A stretch of DNA of 64,000 nt from Siphonodentalium dalli (GCA_032622095.1 CP136063.1:76301980-76365979); one strand, 5' to 3'. Numbered from the stretch's first letter, positions 24,540-35,640 are shown. A program made the numbers and translations. Notes: generated from the letters alone by a model not told the origin.

Positions 24540-25040
24540 GTATAACATATTATATATGATTCGAAGACGCCTGTCCGGAAATGCTGATATCGATTAATAT
24601 TGATTATATTTCGAATCTGCTCTGGTCTAAAAACGTGTACTTGTTTAGTTAACGAACAATAGTGGTCACTGTTAACAGAGGCCAGAATTTGTATTGTGTA
24701 ATTTTGACACAAATTAACGTTCAGTAGACTCATTGTCTATGTAATAGATCAACACAAACACTCAATCTGGGATATTTGACGTTCGGTGCATAGCTGTGGA
24801 AACAGCCTAATGATCTCTATCGTCATATGGTATCGCCTTAATGGCCTGTTCTAAAAATAGAACAATAAACTGTCACACTTAATCGTCTCATTTTATAATA
24901 AAATATTCGGAATAAAATCAATATTAATTGATAGAAGCAATTCCGGTCTTCAATTCATATTTATTATTTTATACCCACGCAACTATTTCAAAATTGTTAT
25001 ATGAAGAGATAAACCATCTTTAAAATAAAATGAATCACAT
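24540..25040. repeat. Dispersed repeat, inverted partner of 2.5-2.9 kb
   Basis: Reverse-complement match to 2461-2870 over about 300 bp. It lies in DEPTOR intron 1. Confidence 0.6.
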
Positions 25041-25429
25041 ATTGTGTAAAATTTATACACATTTGCTCTAAGAGTGTAGCCTGCACATTTTGCAGACTGT
25101 ATCATGTTTTGCAATGTACGTCTATTTTTATTGCAGGTACATGTATACATCTACACGTACATCCTCAAAAGGAAACACTTTTTAAAGCGACTCAAATATC
25201 TTCAAACATACAAACATAAAATTAAAGAGCCAGGAATTACATGTACATGTACATTACATCATAACCATGATGTATATTGCCACTTGAATAATCCAAAACA
25301 CAACAAATAATAATATGATCCGAATAGTGTTTCGTTCATTAATTTATTATTATTTATTTATTTTATTTTATTTTTTTCTTTATATGTTTGCGTGATTGTG
25401 TTTTTTTAGCTTGATATTTTCGGTGATAG

Positions 25430-25920
25430 TTTAAAGGTACTCAACCCGTAAAGAGGGTCCCCATCTCAACAGATTCCAACAACAACAATCCGATCAGAGG
25501 GTCCTATATTACTATTTCTTTGGCTTTGGGGGTAAAAAATATTTGATTCGAGTCGAGGAACCCATCAAACAAAGCTCAGAGTTATTAGATATTGATTTTT
25601 CAAATTTGTTATGTTCTCGAGATGAGTACTAATAACTGCCGTAATCTGCTCTGGATGTGTACTCCAAATCTATTCAAACAGACAAGGATGAATAACTCTA
25701 AAATCAAGTGGTAATTTTAACGCAATTTTGACTGAGTTCTGGGCCAGATAGTATTCCCGATAATGAAATATAATAGATTTCTAAAATCGATATCTAACAA
25801 ATCTGAGCTTTGATGGGTGACTTCCTCGACTCGAATCAAATATTTTTGACCCCCGAAGCCATTGAAATAGTAATTGAGAGGAGTTTTATCGGGTTGAGTA
25901 CCTTTAAACATATTTATTTG
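25430..25920. repeat. Palindromic copy of the GTT-associated repeat
   Basis: Starts TTAAAGGTACTCAACCC and ends GGGTTGAGTACCTTTAA, with GGCTTTGGGGGTAAAA and its mirror at each end. So this copy is a foldback element of about 490 bp. In DEPTOR intron 1. Confidence 0.7.
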
Positions 25921-26149
25921 TCTGATTTCAATAACACATATAGGAAATGATACATACATTTTATATAGACAATGGGATTGGAGGACAAGTGCTGACTCAC
26001 TTATGAGTACCTCATCTCCCATATTTTCGGTGATGTTAGTAGAATGATACTTTCCTCCAGTTGGCGTAGCACCTGAACAGTAACTTATCAGTTTCACGCA
26101 TCCGAACAAGTCCATAATATGTCTTTAAGTTTTGTGACAATCAGATCAT

Positions 26150-26700
26150 GGAGGCATGTAGTGTGCACATGTGCCAAATGATTTTGTCATGCGAAGATTA
26201 CAATCCAAGATGGCTGCCGGCAGCCATGCTTTTCATTGAAATTCGTAAAAACAAATGTTAGCTCCCATCGAAAGGTCACCTCGATGATCCATATGTATAT
26301 TGTTGAAGATCGGATGAGGGATGTGGCCCGTAGGGTGTGCCAACTGATTAGTCATGCAAAGAGTAAAATAGAAGATGGCTGCGGGCGGCCACCCTTTTTT
26401 TTATATATAAAATCGGTCAAATTTGATAGCTCCCGGGGGGGATCTAGACTGAGGTGCATGATCCCAATCAGGCCTGTAAAATTTCAAAACAATTCTCCAA
26501 TAAATGACGGCTGCTGGGGTGTGATTGGTGCTGGCGGTCATGTTTCAACGAATTTCAGGGGAGGAATGGTTAGCTCTGAGGATCCATATGAAGTTTGGTG
26601 ACGATTGGGTGAGGGCTGTGACCTGTATTGTGTGCTAAATGAAATCGTTGCCGGGCGGACGACGGATACCAACCCAAACTTGGACTTTGTCAAGTTGAGC
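26150..26700. repeat. AAGATGGC satellite units (dispersed)
   Basis: Two to three diverged units with CAAGATGGCTGCCGGCAGCC and ATCGGATGAGGGATGTGGCC words, ending in the GGACGACGGATACCAACCC tail common to this family. It lies just 3' of DEPTOR exon 1, in intron 1. Confidence 0.7.
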
Positions 26701-26745
26701 CAAAATTCTGACAATAATTAGACTAGAACAGATAACTTCACTAAC

Positions 26746-26819
26746 CTCAGTTGTTCTCCAATGATGAATACCTCATATTTATTCAACAATGTTTTGGCAT
26801 CTTTCTTCTTATACTCCAT
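26746..26819 (-). CDS. DEPTOR: DEPTOR exon 1 (start codon, N-terminus)
   Basis: The ATG at 26819 is the first after an in-frame TAG, so this start is the natural one. It encodes 24 residues, MEYKKKDAKTLLNKYEVF followed by IIGEQL, plus two bases (AG). The donor at 26745-26744 reads AG|GTTAGT. The two leftover bases join the first base of exon 2 to make an Arg codon, giving GEQLRQRMH, which matches GEQLRLRLH as I recall it in vertebrate DEPTOR. The vertebrate protein has a longer Ser/Gly-rich leader that is absent here. The bases just 5' (GCTATAG|TGAT) could be a splice acceptor, so an upstream non-coding exon is possible. Confidence 0.85.
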
Positions 26820-27260
26820 ATCACTATAGCAACCCTAAATCCGAAAGGTGGCGCTCAAGTCTGGTGCAAGTTGTTCTCACTTGAAATGCACTTACATCCC
26901 AAAACGCAATTCTTTGCCAGAAAATACAAATTAACAATTCACCTGTATAGCATGCAGCCCAGCTCAGAACTACCTGTAGATGCTGTATTGGTATCCGGGG
27001 TAAAGGTATCGAACTACACTTAACAAGTGTATCGGTACCCGAGTGAAAGGCGTCAGCTTACATGCATAACTAGCCATCAGCCTTCAGATGCAGCTATAGA
27101 CTTTGGCTGTCGGCTGACATATTCGTTAGGCGAACTTTGCACCGATCATTCGATAAGTTCGTATTACTACTAGACAGCAGTATCCTTTGTGTGAAAAAGA
27201 CTGAGACACCTTATCCGGTCTATTCATTCGTTAATTCGCAATGCTGTGAGAGATGTAACA
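26820..27260 (-). promoter_or_regulatory. Presumed 5' UTR/promoter side of DEPTOR
   Basis: This sequence lies upstream of the DEPTOR start codon and is largely free of the recognisable repeats that fill the surroundings. I see no clear TATA box or CpG island and cannot place a transcription start. It is assigned by position only. Confidence 0.3.
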
Positions 27261-27423
27261 ATCGTAATCGCCTGTGTGGAGTGAAGTGTATGTCTCGATC
27301 ATTCGGCTAGAAGAGGGTCGGGTGTCGCTGAATCAACGTATATACATGTATATACATTATACATTATCACGCTGGTCATGCTTTGCTTTTGCGCGCGGGC
27401 ATTTAAATATGACAATGTGCCAA

Positions 27424-27780
27424 TCTATTATATATTTTGGAACTTCTGTCTGTATGTATGTGTGTATCCCACTCAAATTTGGTATGTAATTCCAATTTGA
27501 TCCCGGGAACAATATGGGCGTGTCCAATTTCACGTGCGATCGTGTCCTTGATCTCGCCCATACGTTCATATATAGGCATGTTTCTGGACCTCGACCGATC
27601 CGACTCAAATCTGACTTGCGATCGTGTCCTTGACCTTAACCTCGCTCATATACGCTCATATAGGCATGATTCTGTGCCGATCGAACAATAGTTTGTCCAG
27701 ACACTGTATATTCTGCCCAGACGGAGGCGATCACAAACAAATCCCTCAATAGCCCGGACAAAGTCGGGCACATCAGCTAG
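27424..27780 (+). mobile_element. Non-autonomous Helitron, 357 bp
   Basis: 5' end TCTATTATATATTTTGG after an A; 3' end GCCCGGACAAAGTCGGGC hairpin, then ACATCAG and CTAG before a T. The TC start, CTAG end, hairpin ~8 bp upstream of the terminus and the A|T target are the Helitron signature. No Rep/helicase coding. Confidence 0.82.
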
Positions 27781-28324
27781 TATTTAATATATATATATAT
27801 AGAGCAATGTTATTGCGCTAATCGTAATCATGATTGCCCCTAAATGTATTATTATAACGGGAAATTCGAAACAGCTATATATATAATGCCATTCATTGAA
27901 ATATCAGCATTACAACCACCGCTGATTCACTATTTTCCAGCAATTCGAATATTCTTCAAGAGCAAAAAAATAACGCGGACGTGAATTCGAGTAACAACGA
28001 AGGCATATATAACACTCTGGTAAAATATGGTGAACACAACTCTGTTATTTTATCCTGAGTGATTGGAACAGGTAATTTTACTCTGGTAAAATCCATCTAG
28101 TGAATGGTCACCATAATATACGCACGCATGTATAGACCCACACGTGTATTTGTTACTCTAGTAACATGTTCCCACCCATGTATTTCACCAAGTTATTTAA
28201 CCGGGATGTAAGTATGTATGTGGTGATTCTACTAAAGTAATTCTTCCAGAGTAATTCTACCAGGACGCTGTCAGAAACATTACATTTGAGATAACAGATT
28301 GGAGTCTAAATGAATCACACAACT

Positions 28325-28511
28325 GTCATGTGGACTGTTTTTATGGAGATGTAACCGTGAAGTAAGTGGTCATAACTTGTGTAAAATAACTTGCGTAAAA
28401 CCCGAAGCCATTATGTTATAGCTGAGTTATGACACCCAAAGGGTTTTACATACAAGTTATGACCACTTACCTCACGGTTACATCTCCATAAAAACAGTCC
28501 ACATGACAGTT
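28325..28511. mobile_element. Foldback element, ~190 bp
   Basis: ACTGTCATGTGGACTGTTTT and AAAACAGTCCACATGACAGT enclose arms with TAAGTGGTCATAACTTGT and its complement. The loop is ~60 bp. Confidence 0.8.
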
Positions 28512-29079
28512 AATCCTTATATTTAAATACATTTAGCGAAAAAGCCACTTTTGTAAATGTATTTAAATCGAAAAGTGTATCGTGACAAAACCAGCCCAAA
28601 ATACCCCACAGCACCCTTGGCAAAGGTTAACAGAAACAATTGAAACCCGATGATTTATTAAGTCAATCCTGCGCGAATCCAATTGCGCCCAAAACATTAC
28701 GCGTTCGTCTTTCCAAACCAAAATGACGTATCGATGTTGTTATGAGCTTGCAGTTATTAGCTGTTGCGCATTCACCGAGAAATAATTGCAACTAGCCACG
28801 TGGGCGCCGACCAATCAGAATGCTGGATTTAGTGATGACAACACTTAGTGTGTAAATATAATTACATAACGACTGGTGTTAAACTCTTTTTGACGTAGTT
28901 GACTTATCTGTAACACTATTCACGACCGGCCATTCTGTTAGCTGAGTATGACACCGGGTACAATTGTTTTCAACTGACTAACTAACAAAATATAATTTTG
29001 TTCACACCCAAAATAGACAGAAAACACATCAGTTACGTATAATGTGCTGTGAAATCGAGTTATCGCTCATGTCCTTGGA

Positions 29080-29470
29080 AAATCACTATGGTAAGAGCCC
29101 GGTAAAACATGGTTTATATACCAGGGTATATTCTGATGGAATGTGGTAAAGTCGGGTTAAGAATGATATACTCTGGTAAAAAGCCACGTAAAATCCACGC
29201 AAAAAAGGACGTATATTGTCAATTCCATGTAAAGGCATGGTGCGTGTATACCCCACGTGTATTATATTCTGGTAAATCCTGGTGTATTATCATTACATAC
29301 AAACATTAACAACATGTCTTTTTACATGGGCGTACTTAGCTTTTACCAGAGTATACCATTGCTATTACCAGAGTATAACATTGTTAACCTGACTTAGCAC
29401 ATTTGAGCAGAGTAGAGCCTGGTAAACCACTTGGATTGCCGGGCTTTTACCGGAGTGTTTTATATAAGGG
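29080..29470. repeat. GGTAAA-type repeat, inverted halves
   Basis: The left half carries GAGCCCGGTAAAACATGG and CTCTGGTAAAAAGCC words, as at 18.3 kb. The right half carries the complements (GCTTTTACCAGAGTATACCA). So this is a foldback arrangement. Confidence 0.6.
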
Positions 29471-30249
29471 ACACCATGACACATGTTAAGCCCCCAGATA
29501 TTGAGAACATTATTGGTCCAAAAAAACACAACACACTAACATATATTTCAGATTTATGGAGGACTCATTGTGCTTCAAATGTACTTGATTCGCTGAGCAA
29601 TCCAAATGGCACATTGAGATGTCCCTCAACTCAGATCAAGTTTGAAAATCGGTCTGATTTTTGGCCTTGTCGGGTTTAAGTCATTTGCCCGACGTTTTTC
29701 TTGAGCACCCAGAGATAATATAAACACACCCGAGCTCGCGGTCGTCGTTACTCGCTCGCGGCCGCGTTACAGGGATGAAGTACGTTGTTGTCGGGATATG
29801 TATATATGTAGCGATAAGACCATAGTAAAGATAAAGAATATGAAGATCTTAACTATCTTGATTGTGCTTTTGACACATTTGAGCGGGATGTCGACGAACT
29901 TTGTGGACAGATGAACAAGCCAGCGACCAATCGTAAACTGGGAATTTAACCCATCGATAATGCATATCGAAATGCAAGAAATAATTTTAATCGTATCGAG
30001 CATGAATACGACTTGAACACATCTGATTGTAACAAAGCAATTTTTAAAGACGCTAGTGCAAACAATCACGTGTTTCAGATGTTGAAGAACTATGTGGACA
30101 GATAGTGTTCATGTTCATTGAAGCCAGCGGCCAATCGTACACTGGGAACCCACCGATAATGCACATCGAGATGCAAGAAATAATGTTAATCGTATCGAGT
30201 ATGAATGCGACTTGAAATAATCTGATTATAATAAAAGGCCGTCCGGCCA

Positions 30250-30365
30250 CATTGTCCCCCGAAAAAGTGGCTTCATTGGGGGCATCAGCTTTTCTGGAAA
30301 AAATAACAAGGGCCCTAAATCCGATACTATATTTCAGAACAATCCAACCAGTGTCCCCTGAAATA
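30250..30365. repeat. Dispersed repeat fragment (partner of 1-100)
   Basis: Inverted match to the first 100 bases of the window. Confidence 0.6.
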
Positions 30366-30519
30366 GTACACGGCAAACTTTAGACATTTATTTGTTAATT
30401 TTACCTTCATTAATGCTGGCTGTGTTATTTGTTACCAGATGGATCTGCAGTGAATAAACAAGAAATCATCGGAAAAAAAGTTCATATTATATTTTCATAT
30501 AAGAAATCAATATTCCATA

Positions 30520-30913
30520 TTTGAGAGCAACCAGACACAAATGGGTGGATCGTACCCATATTCGAACTTGATCTGTATTTCGAGCTGATAAACACATTAT
30601 ACCAAATTTGATTCAGATATGATCACACAAACTAAAGTTATCATCCTGAAACCAGAAATTGACAGGATTCTAAGTCGTAAAAGGGTCATAACTCTCACAA
30701 AAATGGACAGAGCAAACCCATATTCGAACCTGACCTGTATTTTGGGCTGATAAACTATCATACTAGACAAGGAGCACTCAGCCCATCTGGTGGATAGTTA
30801 TCCCAGATGGGTTAGCATATATTTTGTTGTTTTTTCTCTTTTAGTATGTATGATCTTTATTAGCTTCACTATTATTTGTGCATATTTTGTTGGAGTTGCT
30901 CTTTGTCAATAAA

Positions 30914-30995
<82 letters not shown>

Positions 30996-31280
30996 AATTT
31001 GATTCAGATATGATCACACAAACTATAAAGTTATCATCCGGAAACCAGAAATTGACATGATTCCAAGTCAAAAAAGGCCACAACTCTCGCAAAAATGGGC
31101 GGAGCAAACCCATATTCGAACTTGACCTGTATTTTGGTCTGGTAAACCCACCTATGCAATTTGCTTTTGATCTAATAACCGAAACTAAATTAATCATCCG
31201 GAACCATTTCCGGACGCACACACGGACGGACGGACGGATACCGGCTATTTGAATAGTCCCCCGAAAAAAAAAATTGGGGG
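30520..31280. repeat. Diverged repeat units around a CT microsatellite
   Basis: TTTGATTCAGATATGATCAC occurs at ~30607 and ~30997, and CCCATATTCGAAC three times. The block ends in GGACGGACGGACGGATACC and CCCCCGAAAAAA. A (CT)n tract and a 145-bp AT-rich insert separate the two copies. Confidence 0.7.
30917..30991. repeat. (CT)n microsatellite, ~37 units
   Basis: An uninterrupted dinucleotide run. It follows GTCAATAAATTA, so it may be the tail of a retroposed sequence. The Arg-Glu ORF on the other strand is an artefact. Confidence 0.95.
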
Positions 31281-31329
31281 AACAACAAGGCAATTTTTAT
31301 AGACGCCAGTGCATTTAGTATACAGAGAG

Positions 31330-31490
31330 TAATCAATTGGTTTTGATGACCACGTGACATGATTCACTCGGGAGCTATAGCCGGTCCTATTGGTAAAACG
31401 CTCGTTCGCACTGCTCACGCGGGTTTTACCAGGCCCGCGGCTCGCCTCGTGAATTATTTCACGTAATCATCGAAACCAGTTGATGACTGT
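31330..31490. repeat. Foldback repeat
   Basis: ATCAATTGGTTTTGATGACC...GTGACATGATTCAC pairs with GTGAATTATTTCACGTAATC...ACCAGTTGATGA; GGTAAAAC and GTTTTACC pair inside. Confidence 0.65.
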
Positions 31491-31624
31491 ATATATACTA
31501 CATGCATTGATAAATATATATCTTCAGAGCCGACGGAAATTATACTGTACGCTTAATGATTGATACTGTGTGGAGAGATGCAATATATACGGCTCAAACT
31601 GTTGAAATCAGATATAATGGTATA

Positions 31625-32035
31625 TTTATTCAAGGTGAAACAATGTCAGCTTTCTTATTTTCCATCTTCTTGAACGATTTACAGTGTTTTTTTTAATGAT
31701 TGTGCAATAGCAAGTCTGAATTTCCGACACGAAATATACATGTATGTTCAGCATTTATGATGTTACATCGATATATTGTGCCTATTATATTCTGATGACA
31801 CCACATGTAATTCTATCGAATTCAGAGGAAAATATGAATCGCCCACCTTCAGCGTTCGCTGATTATGCTGAAGCTTGGAATCTTGAGGTGAACATTAATA
31901 ATAAGAAACCAAAGAAATCATTATCGCGAACAAGTTACCCAAGACATTTCCCTATTTTACATACATAGTGCAGGAAATACAAATTGTAAACATATTCAGA
32001 TACCTTGGGATTATTTTTTCTATCGCATAATCGTC
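31625..32035 (+). pseudogene. LINE reverse-transcriptase relic
   Basis: Translations in broken frames give MSAFLFSIFLNDLQ, then a disrupted YADD-like stretch (YILMTPHVILSNSEENMN), FADYAEAWNLEVNIN, and finally a YLG-like segment (DTLGLFF). This order (LLFSIFLNDL, ADD, VNxxKTK, YLG) is that of non-LTR RTs of the Jockey/CR1 sort. The Asp-Asp pair is lost, and frameshifts and stops separate the parts. I see no EN domain. An old 5'-truncated insertion. Confidence 0.75.
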
Positions 32036-32049
32036 CGGTGCGCAATCGT

Positions 32050-32820
32050 GAAGCTCCTGTGCGTTTCCGGCGAGAGAAAGTCTACCATGCACAGACAATT
32101 CTGTTTCCCCTTCAATAAAAGGCCATTATATATGTATATGTAAAGCCGCTCTTGGTCCGCAAGATTCAATAAACCTGAAACTCTTTGTATTTTTTACAAC
32201 CTCATCATCATTTCCAGTGTTTTTCACTATGATAAATCCAAAAAGCATTCTGAGTGGAGCATGTGCTCAATTTTACTATAATCATCAGTGTATTGTCAGC
32301 TTGGTAATGTTTTTACCCGTAATTTTGTTAAAACATGGTTTATAAAGTATCACAAAATGATGCGTTGTCTTTGCGATAACAGCTATATACACGACGGGTG
32401 CGCATTCGGCGAAAGTGCACTAGTCCGAAATCGTCACCTCAGTGTGCTTTCACATTGATTTCGATGCTTCACGGTTTCCATGAAGCTATTTTTGTTTATA
32501 TGAAGGGACATAGCATTTGTTGGAAATTTTACACCACTTATTAGTTAAAATTGTTGGTTGATTTTTCAACACAAATTAGTGGGACATTTGTTGTTTTAGA
32601 CCAACTCCAGCAAATCTTTTCTATATTCAGTCCAAACTTTGGTGAAATTGCTATTAATTGGAAATATAAAATGAATCGATATCTTGTATATTTGACAGCC
32701 CATTTAACTAACTTCTTCCAGCCATAATGTGCCATTTGAAAGAATAGATGGACGAATAATGATTTAAATTGTGTTTTGTGCAGCGACAGCCCACGTGATG
32801 AGTATAATTTTTGCACCTAA
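32050..32820. other. No feature recognised
   Basis: AT-rich. Two AATAAA words (near 32115 and 32167) could be tails of retroposed sequences. Nothing else stands out. Confidence 0.4.
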
Positions 32821-33000
32821 TACGCACACGCTTGACTACCAAAAGTCTTAAAGAGCGTTCGTATCCGCAGTGTCGTCGATAAAGAGCGTATGCGTGTAGT
32901 GTGATTCGTATGTCTGGGGCCAGACGTGAGTGTGTCTGTATCCAGACATCAGCGTGTTGTGTGATTCTTATGTCTGTCTTCGTACTTAGGGGTTCCAAGG

Positions 33001-33312
33001 AACGGGGGAGATTTTCATCGGGTAAGTTTTTCCGCCCGAGGTGATCTTCACCTTGAAACGGGTACCCACAAACGTACCTCTTTTATGGTCGTGTACCATC
33101 ACGGGACGGGTACCATCATTCTCTTGATTAAAAAGGCAGAATTAACTCAAATTAACTTAAAATATTAACGGATTTCGACGAAATTTTATACCTAGGGATA
33201 CTTTTGTCGGGGGAGTGTTTTGGACGGGTCAAATCGTTACCCCGACCTGACCTTGACCTTCAAAGTGGTCAATCCAAGGTCAAAGCCCGGACGAAGTCGG
33301 GTCACCTGCTAG
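33001..33312 (+). mobile_element. Helitron 3' end (5' boundary unclear)
   Basis: The hairpin CCCGGACGAAGTCGGG, then TCACCTG and CTAG|T, nearly the same as the 27.8 kb terminus. The upstream sequence has CAAGGTCA words common in such elements. I cannot place the TC end. Confidence 0.7.
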
Positions 33313-33780
33313 TTCGCTATATTTCACATATTATGGGATATGGGATTATATGATACCCTACATGAGGGTATCAACCCCTCCCCCTGAATCCTGAATACCA
33401 GTTAATTGGGGGGGGGGGTGAATCCCGAATACATGTTAAGAAATAATATGCGATAAATGACATGCAAATTGACTGTTTTAATATCAGACAGATACAAGCA
33501 GAAGTTACATAGACACATTATTATCCATTATACCTGACATGATATTGGAGTAGAGTATTTGTGATACTATAATTTGACGAGATACAATGACAGGTTAATC
33601 TATTAAGGGTAGGTTATCCTTAACGGTGTGTGATTATTTTTATGTTTCTATAGATTGACAATATAAAAACTTCCTCCTTAACCCTTTCTATACTGGAACA
33701 TCATTAATTTATGAGTAGTTATCCCACAGGAAATGTTCAAAAATAAGTTCAACAAACGACCAAAGGGTCGTTTGTTGAAC

Positions 33781-33848
33781 GTCTTCCCTCCACTGAATAA
33801 ATGACGACAAAACACCTTTTGCATACTAGCCGTACGAGCTCTCTAGAA
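33781..33848 (-). repeat. Split direct repeat B2 (3' terminus)
   Basis: 68 bp, identical to B1. Its outer edge at 33781 touches the palindromic MITE sequence GTCGTTTGTTGAAC and marks the element's 3' boundary. Confidence 0.95.
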
Positions 33849-34190
33849 ATTTATTTGATCACATACATGTATCATATACAGACAAGACCTGACCACCAAC
33901 AATTTTACATATAAATCCCCAGTTGCGACAGCAGACACGCCGGACAGAAAAAACCGCCTTCCAATTTGTTTTATGTTTTTTAAGGCGGAAATCTGTGAAC
34001 CAACCCAACGGGTGCGAACTCTGTCTACAGGGAAGGCGGTGGTTCTCACCTTTTACATTACACGGTATATATTCTAGAAATGTTCTATGTCTGAACTCAA
34101 ACATTCATACTTAGACACCGATTTTCATAAATAAATTTCGAACGAAATTATAAAACCGTTATCGTGAATATATTGTAAAATATTTCGTAT
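33849..34190 (-). other. 342-bp segment between A2 and B2 of the retrotransposon
   Basis: An AT-rich stretch lying inside the element's 3' arm. Overlapping ORFs of 68 and 81 codons exist, but neither resembles the SGNH-hydrolase ORF found in some Ngaro elements. It is probably non-coding. Confidence 0.6.
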
Positions 34191-34395
34191 TTTAGAAACT
34201 TGATGACCGTACCTCGTTCGCTAGAAAGTGACGCTCTGGCATTGAACACGTGACATGCGAAATCAGAAACTCATCTCTGATTGGCCCTCACTGTCACGTG
34301 TTCAGTAAACAACTTTACTATCCCCGCCCATTTATTAACCCGTATCGTTCAAGACAAATGTTTTTCGCTATACTGCGAAACTCGAAAAACTATTA
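34191..34395 (-). repeat. Split direct repeat A2 (internal)
   Basis: Identical 205-bp copy of A1. It directly abuts B1 at 34395/34396, so the B1-A2 junction has the same sequence that would form if the two element ends were joined in a circle. Confidence 0.95.
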
Positions 34396-34463
34396 GTCTT
34401 CCCTCCACTGAATAAATGACGACAAAACACCTTTTGCATACTAGCCGTACGAGCTCTCTAGAA
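34396..34463 (-). repeat. Split direct repeat B1 (internal)
   Basis: 68 bp, identical to B2 at 33781-33848. It lies 163 bp past the stop codon of the recombinase ORF and directly next to A2. Confidence 0.95.
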
Positions 34464-34626
34464 CATGTCCAAAAGCACAGGTAGTAACTTTCATTATAAT
34501 ATGAATGTTTGAATCAGTAACCTAATGGAAAAACATCCAAAATTAAATTCCATTTGAAATTTAAATTGCCAAACTCGAATGGAAGAATTGACTATATCTT
34601 ATTAAATCAATTTGTAATGCGATGAT

Positions 34627-35640
34627 TTATAACCCCAATTTTTTAGACACTTCCAGTCTAGATTGTAGTGAATCTTCCACATAGCCATCCTTGGCTGATT
34701 CACTACGCCATCTTCCATGACGTTTGAAACATCTGTCATTGACGCCCGCGTTCGCTGCGGTCGTAGCCCCACCAGCCCTCAAAGAATGAGTACCGATATT
34801 GGCCACAGGCGAAACCTCCCTCAGTCGGGCTATTATACATTCCCTTGCCCTTGTGTAACTTATTGGTTTGTCTTTATAAACCAATTTGCACACAATTCCA
34901 GAACGAAATACACCTCGAAACAAATGAACATCACATTTTGTGGTCAGGTCTGCACTTGATAAATATTTAACCAACCATGCTACTGGACAAGCACATGTTA
35001 ACCCCTTGCTAATTACCACTTCTGCTCCTGATCTGTACTGATCAGTCTTGCTCCTTCGGATCTTTATCGATAAATAATCATTATGAATAATTATGTCATT
35101 TGCCTTTAGAGCTATGAGCTCTCCAAATCTCATGAACGCTGCATAACATACAACAATCATTGTTATATCTCTAATAACCAACAAATCTGTGCTTTCCCTG
35201 TACATTGAACAAAGTGTGATAATTTCCTCCGAAGAAATAGGATCTTTACGATTTACTGGCTTTGAAAACAGACGTTTAGACGACTCTATTAAATTGTCTA
35301 TGAAAACATTGTCAGTTGGATCGCTGAATCCGTGCAAGCCATGCATCCATTTGATTGCATATTTTACAGAAATAATCACATTATGAGAAACACCTCTGTC
35401 CATTAAATGTGTGATACACAGAGCTATATGAACTGGCTCCGCTGGCATAATTTTGCCGCCAATGTTTTTAACAAAGTCCTCCCATTTCCGAAAAGCTGAC
35501 CTGTATTTCACAGTAGTGTTGTCCGCCCTCGATTTAACCAGATAGCCTGCCATATGAGCCGAAAGTTCCTTCAATTCGCCATTCATTCCTAGACCGCTAT
35601 CCTTTACATTTTGCTCTATTGAGGCTTGAACACCTGTCAA
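34627..35640 (-). CDS. Tyrosine recombinase of the DIRS-order element
   Basis: 337 codons. The N-terminal half is a SAM-like core-binding domain (YRSAFRKWEDFV, ITHLMDRGVS). The catalytic domain shows R171 (AAFMRFGEL), a likely beta-hairpin Lys at 198 (RRSKTDQ), H285 and R288 (GTHSLRAGGATTAA), H308 (FKRHGRW) and the nucleophile Y320 (SAKDGYVED). All RHRH-Y residues are present, so the enzyme looks functional. In this order it replaces the DDE integrase of LTR elements and inserts a circular cDNA. It lies in a different frame from the pol tail. Confidence 0.95.
   Translation of the reverse strand: MTGVQASIEQNVKDSGLGMNGELKELSAHMAGYLVKSRADNTTVKYRSAFRKWEDFVKNIGGKIMPAEPVHIALCITHLMDRGVSHNVIISVKYAIKWMHGLHGFSDPTDNVFIDNLIESSKRLFSKPVNRKDPISSEEIITLCSMYRESTDLLVIRDITMIVVCYAAFMRFGELIALKANDIIIHNDYLSIKIRRSKTDQYRSGAEVVISKGLTCACPVAWLVKYLSSADLTTKCDVHLFRGVFRSGIVCKLVYKDKPISYTRARECIIARLREVSPVANIGTHSLRAGGATTAANAGVNDRCFKRHGRWRSESAKDGYVEDSLQSRLEVSKKLGL

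Larger units (their letters stand above)
10788..26819 (-). other. DEPTOR: DEPTOR-like gene (5' part, at least six coding exons)
   Basis: Seen: six minus-strand coding segments in order whose translations match DEPTOR in sequence order, namely an N-terminal GEQLR segment, DEP1 in two exons, DEP2 in two exons, then a linker. Donor and acceptor phases agree at junctions 1-2, 2-3, 4-5 and 5-6. Known: DEPTOR binds mTOR and inhibits mTORC1 and mTORC2; it has two N-terminal DEP domains and a C-terminal PDZ domain that contacts mTOR. Not found: the PDZ exons, which should lie below 10788 and probably beyond the left edge; I searched the minus strand for the conserved GWGF core and saw none. Junction 3-4 is out of phase (phase 2 into an exon needing phase 1 or 0), so a microexon is probably missing from this model. 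Introns are 2 to 6 kb and full of repeats. Confidence 0.87.

Noticed and set aside
25717-26115. Minus-strand ORF of 132 codons with MGDEVLIS and a strong GTGAGT donor, first taken as DEPTOR exon 1
   Set aside because: Its phase does not fit exon 2, much of it matches a dispersed repeat at ~20897-20990, and the true exon 1 at 26746-26819 fits in phase and sequence.
26236-26601. Plus-strand ORF of 121 codons
   Set aside because: It spans AAGATGGC satellite units; the same words occur in every block without an open frame.
30841-31293. Minus-strand ORF of 150 codons with an Arg-Glu run
   Set aside because: The run is the translated CT microsatellite and the rest is repeat sequence.
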